DNA of 64,000 bases, taken from positions 4,357,219-4,421,218 of the forward strand of contig NC_049983.1 in the NCBI RefSeq assembly GCF_000003815.2. Reading direction: 5' to 3'. The notes beneath the pieces were generated by a model. It worked only from the letters and a program-made list of their open reading frames with translations. It did not search any database and had not been told where the DNA came from. This DNA is from Branchiostoma floridae (taxonomy: Eukaryota; Chordata; Leptocardii; Amphioxiformes; Branchiostomatidae). The position numbers and the translations under genes were made by a program. Shown in pieces: positions 59,346 to 64,000 of the stretch. The number at the start of each line of letters is the position of its first letter. Within the stretch, counting starts at the first letter, position 1.

Positions 59346-59808
59346 AAGAAGTTTATTTTGCAAGTTCGTGCCCGAGGGCTAATTGCAAGTACATAGTATA
59401 CACATAGTGACAATGGACAGTCATAAACAATGCTCTAATCTAATACTAGTGTTGGCTATTTCTAAGCAGGTTGGGTTTGACTTCTTTTTTGGAAGCAGAG
59501 GGAGACGAAAAGCCCCACATTTTCTAAAATTTGTGGGTTCTGCGATTTCAAGAGAAAAGTGGCCTTCTGTTTGTCTGTCAATGTGGGGAAGTTGGGATAA
59601 GTCTTTGTGACTTCTCTAAACAGGGTGATTCTTTCGGTTTCGTTGAATGAACATTTGGAAATGAAATGTGTGAAATAATTTGTGAGGTTACTTTAACTTT
59701 AAAAAATCTCTTGGTTGATGGTAAGGCGCTTGAGTGTGTTTTGTTGACATCTCGAGTGATGATGCAGGTAGGGGTTTAACGGTATATCAGGACATTTTGT
59801 AAATGGAA

Positions 59809-60095
59809 GCTCCTTTTGCACTCAGGGCTTCAGCCCGCTTCTGTGTTGTACAGGCCCTTTGTGTGGCTGATTTGGTTTCTGTGACTGTGTCGATGGCCGG
59901 GATTGTATTCGGCCAGTTACTGTAAATTCTGTTGTTTTTTTTTTTAACAGGGACTTCCCTGATTCACCATCTGTTGTCATTTCTGTTTTATGTCGTGGTC
60001 AGTGGTTGTCGGGAACCTAGACCATTACATAATCTGCCTTGTGTCGTTATCTTGGGTCCCGAACCAAGAGAACGACACAGGCCAGAAAGGAAAAC
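59809..60095 (+). repeat. Left copy of 2.08-kb-spaced duplication
   Basis: 'gctccttttgca', 'ttggtttctgtg', 'gtgtcgatggccgg' and then 'tgtcgtggtcagtggttgtc' to 'accaagagaacgacacaggc' recur at 61893-62165 in the same order. Spacing is 2084 to 2078 bp. Confidence 0.8.
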
Positions 60096-60492
60096 AGGTG
60101 GCTGAAGAGCCTATTTAATATCAATAGCACTAGACTTCTCGGCGTCGACACAGTTACAGAAACCGAATCAGCTATTCAATGGGCTTGTATAAGGCAGAAA
60201 CAGACTGAAGCCATTGCTCTCAAAATTGTAACCAAAACAAACGGCAGCATTACTTGGAATTTCAGCAAAGCGCACTCTTGTGCTTTCCATCATTCAAGAG
60301 ATCATGATTATTCCCGCTATTTCTATGTTAAACCAAGAACTGAAATTACAATCACAGATCAAGTTAACTAATCCTGTCATGCCTCATTCACATAGCTAAG
60401 CTTACTTTAAGTATAGTCTTTACCATATTTCTTGGTGAAGTTTCATTTTTGTCTCGTCTTTTATACTGAGGATCGTCGTACCGTAAGAAGAA

Positions 60493-60560
60493 ATGTCTGG
60501 ACGCGGAAAGGGTGGCTAGGGCTGGCGAAGGAAGGTGCCGAACGTGAACGATTCGCAGTC
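60493..60560 (+). pseudogene. Histone H4 N-terminal fragment 1
   Basis: It opens MSGRGKGG, the exact H4 start, then TAG in place of the next lysine codon. A one-base shift gives LAKEGAERER against the H4 GLGKGGAKRHR. It ends after ~20 codons, then 'tatgacaag|gtatcg', a donor-like junction. Confidence 0.7.
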
Positions 60561-60931
60561 TTCCCACACATATGACAAGGTATCGTATCGTATTGTGTGA
60601 AAGCAGTTTTTGATTATAGCCAGGACAACGTTCTTTGCCAATGAATAACAATTCATTTGTGTTGGCAAGTTTAAGTTTATAGTTTCATTTTCAATGTTTG
60701 AACCCGAACAATTAATGCTCAGTACTTTAATTAATGCTTGAATGACGCATGTGAATACATTTGTATTATGGTTGGAATGTTTGTCAGGTGGATCATGGAA
60801 AATTTAGGCATACGCATTCTTCATCTGAATATCAGATAGTCTGCATAGAGGTTTGGGGTGGTACTTGCCATTGGACAGGCCTTAATCCTTTTGTTTGTGG
60901 CGTGTCTGTTTCTTCTACCGATTTGTTAGAA

Positions 60932-61040
60932 ATGACTGAACGTGGAAAGCAAGGAACGGGGTTGGATAATGGACGTGTAAAGCGCCACCGTTACTGAAAG
61001 TGCTTCGTGACAACATCCGGTGCATCACCAAGGCACGAGT
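60932..61040 (+). pseudogene. Histone H4 N-terminal fragment 2
   Basis: It starts MTERGKQGTGL. Then 'aagcgccaccgt' (KRHR) and, after about four extra bases with a TGA, 'gtgcttcgtgacaacatccg' (VLRDNI) and ATCACCAAG (ITK). It covers H4 residues ~1-32 only and is followed by 'agacaag|gtattg'. Confidence 0.75.
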
Positions 61041-61201
61041 CTTTCCGAGACACAGACAAGGTATTGTACTGCATTGTGTGTCCAGTTCCTACTCGCCAAT
61101 GGACAGCCGGCGTTGAGCCATTTGTGTTTGTTGCAGCGGTAGTGATGCAGTTCATGCATGTCTGTTTCTTTTGCCGATTTCACAGCAAGGCCTGCCGGGA
61201 A

Positions 61202-61240
61202 AATGTGGGCAAAGGAGGTGCCAAGCATCCGAGGAGACAG
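61202..61240 (+). pseudogene. Possible histone H4 fragment 3
   Basis: Only GKGGAK followed by HPRR is recognisable. It is placed like the others, after a 'ccgattt..cag' segment and, further on, before 'tatgacaag|gtatgg'. The lower likeness makes this tentative. Confidence 0.4.
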
Positions 61241-61768
61241 TGGTCCTGGCGGAAGGCGTCTTGGTGCCACTTCCCATAGTTGGATTCGTTGAAAGTCGTC
61301 TTCATCAGCTTCTTGAGAAGACATTTCATAACTGGATGTTTAGAGGACAGTCCGTATGTCAATCATCTCTACAAGACCTGATGGACATCAGTTTTTCACG
61401 GACATATGACAAGGTATGGCACTGTGTGTTGTGTAAAATTAGGCAATCGGCCTATAGCTAGGCATGTTTGTAGCATTGTATATTGTTTGCGCAGTATTGT
61501 CAGTCTATATAAACCGACAGTAGTAACAATTGTAGGACTACCCGAAACGTTCTAATTGTGTTGTACTGTATTTTGTGAAAGTAGCTTTTCTTAATTGTAG
61601 GACAGCAGTCTTTTTCCTTTGTGCTGGTAAATTTAAGCTTACAGTTTCAATGTCTGGGCCCGAACAGTGCTTTGGAGAGTTTTATTTCTATAATCAAAAT
61701 TATGATTGGTTGAACAGTTTGTGTGAGGTTGCTGATGCATATATGTTTGTTCTACCGATTTGGCAGAA

Positions 61769-61870
61769 ATGCCTGGACTTGCTAAGGGGGAAGGAGCTGG
61801 GAATGTAGGCTTCAGGTGCTACCATCACTGACGGTGCTTCGTGGCAACATCCAGTTCATCACCAAGCCAA
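61769..61870 (+). pseudogene. Histone H4 N-terminal fragment 4
   Basis: It starts MPGLAKGEGAG. Later 'gtgcttcgtggcaacatcca' reads VLRGNIQ, followed by FITKP. It has the same small 'actga' insertion before the GTGCTTCG block as fragment 2, so the two come from one already damaged copy. Confidence 0.65.
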
Positions 61871-61892
61871 GGAGTCATTCAGTCTCTCCAAG

Positions 61893-62165
61893 GCTCCTTT
61901 TGCACGCAGGGCTTCAGTCCGTTTCTGTGTTATACAGGCCCAATGTGTGACTGGTTTGGTTTCTGTGGCTGTGTCGATGGTCGGCATTGTTTTTAGCGTT
62001 ACTCTAAATTCTGTTTTTTAGAAAACAGGAACTTTCCTGGTTCACCATCCGGTGTCATATCTGTTTTATGTCGTGGTCAGTGGTTGTCGGGGACCTAGAC
62101 CATTACATAATCTGCCTCGTGTCGTTATCTTGGGTCCCGAACCAAGAGAACGACACAGGCCAGAA
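61893..62165 (+). repeat. Right copy of 2.08-kb-spaced duplication
   Basis: Partner of 59809-60095. The block with the H4 fragments lies between the two. Confidence 0.8.
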
Positions 62166-62621
62166 ATGAAGACAGGTGGTTGAAGAGCCTATTTGATATT
62201 AGTAGTTTAGTCCTTTAGACACACTATACTTTTTGGTGTCGACACAGTCACAGAAACCGAATCATTGCAGACAGAATGCAAAGTGTACATTATGTATATC
62301 AAGATGTTAGATTCATGTAGTTAAGCTTGCCTATTCCCATATTTTTGAGTCAAGCTTCATGTTGGTCTCGTCTTGCAAAGAGGTTTGGAGATGCTGAGCT
62401 GTGTAGACATGCGTCTTTTGTAAGCAGTCTTTAAATTTGTTTTGAATATATCATATCATGCCATTCCAGTACAGGGTGACTGTCTTTTGTTGTCACTTAG
62501 CCTTTGTGTTGAAAATGTATTTCAATTGTATTATTGTAATTCAGTAGATCGATGTTAATATTGCCCGTTTATTGATGAGTATAGGTTGTTTGTAGATCAG
62601 TCATTTGGAAAAATCCCTACC

Positions 62622-62768
62622 TAAGGCTTAGGCTGACGCTGACACTAACACGCAGACACAGGCACGAGCACACACTAACATACTAACCCTTCCAAACACA
62701 CAATAACATACTGATGTTACATCTTTTTGTCGAACACTAATAATCAGCTCTGCCTAAGCCTTAGACTG
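62622..62768. mobile_element. Small fold-back element
   Basis: 'cctaaggcttaggc' at the left is inverted at the right as 'gcctaagccttag'. The interior is CA-rich. Confidence 0.55.
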
Positions 62769-62769
62769 C

Positions 62770-64000
62770 AAAATAACTTTCTATTCTTCGTCAATTACAA
62801 AGGCACCAAGCTACCTCTATACCATGTACTGACCTGATTTTGGCTCTGTTGGCCACCGTGTCCTAGAGTAAGGGTAATTGTTAATCTATGTATGGAAGAT
62901 GTTAAGATTTCAGTTCGATTTTTAAAGTTTATTTTTCTCAATTCATTGTGTTTTTTTTTAGATTTACACACATATATTTGCATATATCTATTTTGTCAAT
63001 AATTGCTATCAAATAAACAGTTTGAAATCAAATGTGTAGTGTTTATTCTACACTAGTCGAATTGAAAGAAATGGATTGTTTCACCCTCCCCACACCCTCA
63101 ACTAGACGCAAAATGGTTAGTCCTACCTCCCAATATGAAAAGATTGGGTTCCTTTCCCCAGACCCTTAACCCCACGTGAAATGGTTGGTCCCTCCTTCCC
63201 CATACCCTTTCCAAGAAACTTTAACCCACGCGCGGATCCAGGGGGAGGCGCGCGCAAAAAAAAATGGCAAGATAAACCAAGGTTACTAGAGGTCTTCGGA
63301 AGTTACGTCAAGAATATTGACAACGTTATAAAACTAATTCGCTTATTTGAAAGGAGATTTTCTGGTACTTATTTAGAGAAACTTGCAGTTTGCAATTACT
63401 AGTGGGTCTTCAGAGTCACGTAAACTTACGGTAAAGGCCCGGGGGCCGAGCGCGGCCGCATCAATTTCTCCCCAAGAAACTGGTGGGTCGCTGTAAGCCA
63501 AAATCGGCGCTCAAAAATATAGAAAGAGCGTGGAAATTTTGTATGATCTCCAGAAAATCAGCGGAAGTTAATTATTTTTGATGAACTGATGATTTCTATC
63601 GTCCGTCATCGGCTTAGAGAGACGCAACCCGCCTTGGGAAAATCGGCGTCGTGCGCCGACACCCCCCTCCCCACTCCAGTTCTGATCAGTCGCCGCGGTG
63701 ACCGTGATGACGTTTTTGTTGTCATTTCCCCCCGATTAATAATCGTAATCAATTGACACCGCAGAAGCAAAAAGAGTCCGAAATATATGCATTTTCAAAT
63801 GCGTGACACTTTCAAAATCGTCTCCGGCAAGCCACTCAGATCCCACGAGATTTCTATGCGATTTTATAGGAGCGCGAGCCGCTTCACGGAGAAAGGCAAA
63901 TCGGCAGCCAGGTACAAATAATTTTGCGATATTGTTTGTGTAGCGTGGCGTCATTTATGAATATCAAGAAGGAGGAACTATCCTTCGTTAGGTTTGTCCT
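62770..64000. other. Right-end stretch without genes
   Basis: No exon could be supported. Pyrimidine-rich 'ccttccccatac' type repeats are at 63085-63215, and CpG-rich sequence is at 63430-63720. A gene might begin beyond the window edge. Confidence 0.4.

Noticed and set aside
60481-61870. Working histone H4 genes
   Set aside because: Every copy stops or shifts frame within ~32 residues, and no histone 3' stem-loop was seen.

Overview
This is eukaryotic genomic DNA from an animal and most likely a lancelet (Branchiostoma); that identification is inference. The genes are split into short exons with GT-AG introns. The spaces between and inside genes are filled with tRNA-derived SINEs, fold-back and TIR elements, minisatellites and CA/GT microsatellites. 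The proteins are chordate-like in family but include a domain combination I do not know from vertebrates. No bacterial, organellar or viral gene set is present.

Layout: (1) 1-9.3 kb holds repeats only: SINEs, a Harbinger-like TIR element inserted in a SINE, fold-back elements and a ~69-bp minisatellite. (2) 9.27-17.37 kb, minus strand: a complete 8-exon SLC19-family (thiamine/folate) transporter, 492 codons. (3) 20.74-23.73 kb, plus strand: a complete 4-exon LAMTOR5 (Ragulator subunit), head-to-head with SLC19. (4) 25.77-33.79 kb plus and 37.16-42.25 kb minus: two paralogous adaptor genes arranged tail to tail. Each encodes a MyD88/IRAK-type death domain, a predicted ubiquitin-like beta-grasp module, a proline-rich linker and a C-terminal SH2 domain with a proline-rich insertion. 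Both have a TATA box close to the ATG, and one has a perfect NF-kappaB-type decamer beside it. (5) 45.90-54.62 kb, minus strand: a complete 10-exon Spinster-like MFS transporter, 468 codons. (6) 54.9-64 kb: AT-rich tandem repeats, a non-LTR retrotransposon fragment with an internal deletion, and a tandemly duplicated tract carrying decayed histone H4 fragments.

Two results stand out. The first is the inverted pair of death-domain/SH2 adaptors, which could link a Toll/Myddosome-like assembly to phosphotyrosine and SH3 signalling. The second is that two unrelated transporter genes each carry a tandem array grown from the end of a coding exon together with its 5' splice site: about 39 copies of a 27-bp unit after SLC19 exon 7, and 4 copies of a 29-bp unit after Spinster exon 2. 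The intron therefore starts with a ladder of near-identical splice donors. All exon models were built by eye from splice consensus, reading-frame continuity and recalled family sequence, with no transcript or database search.
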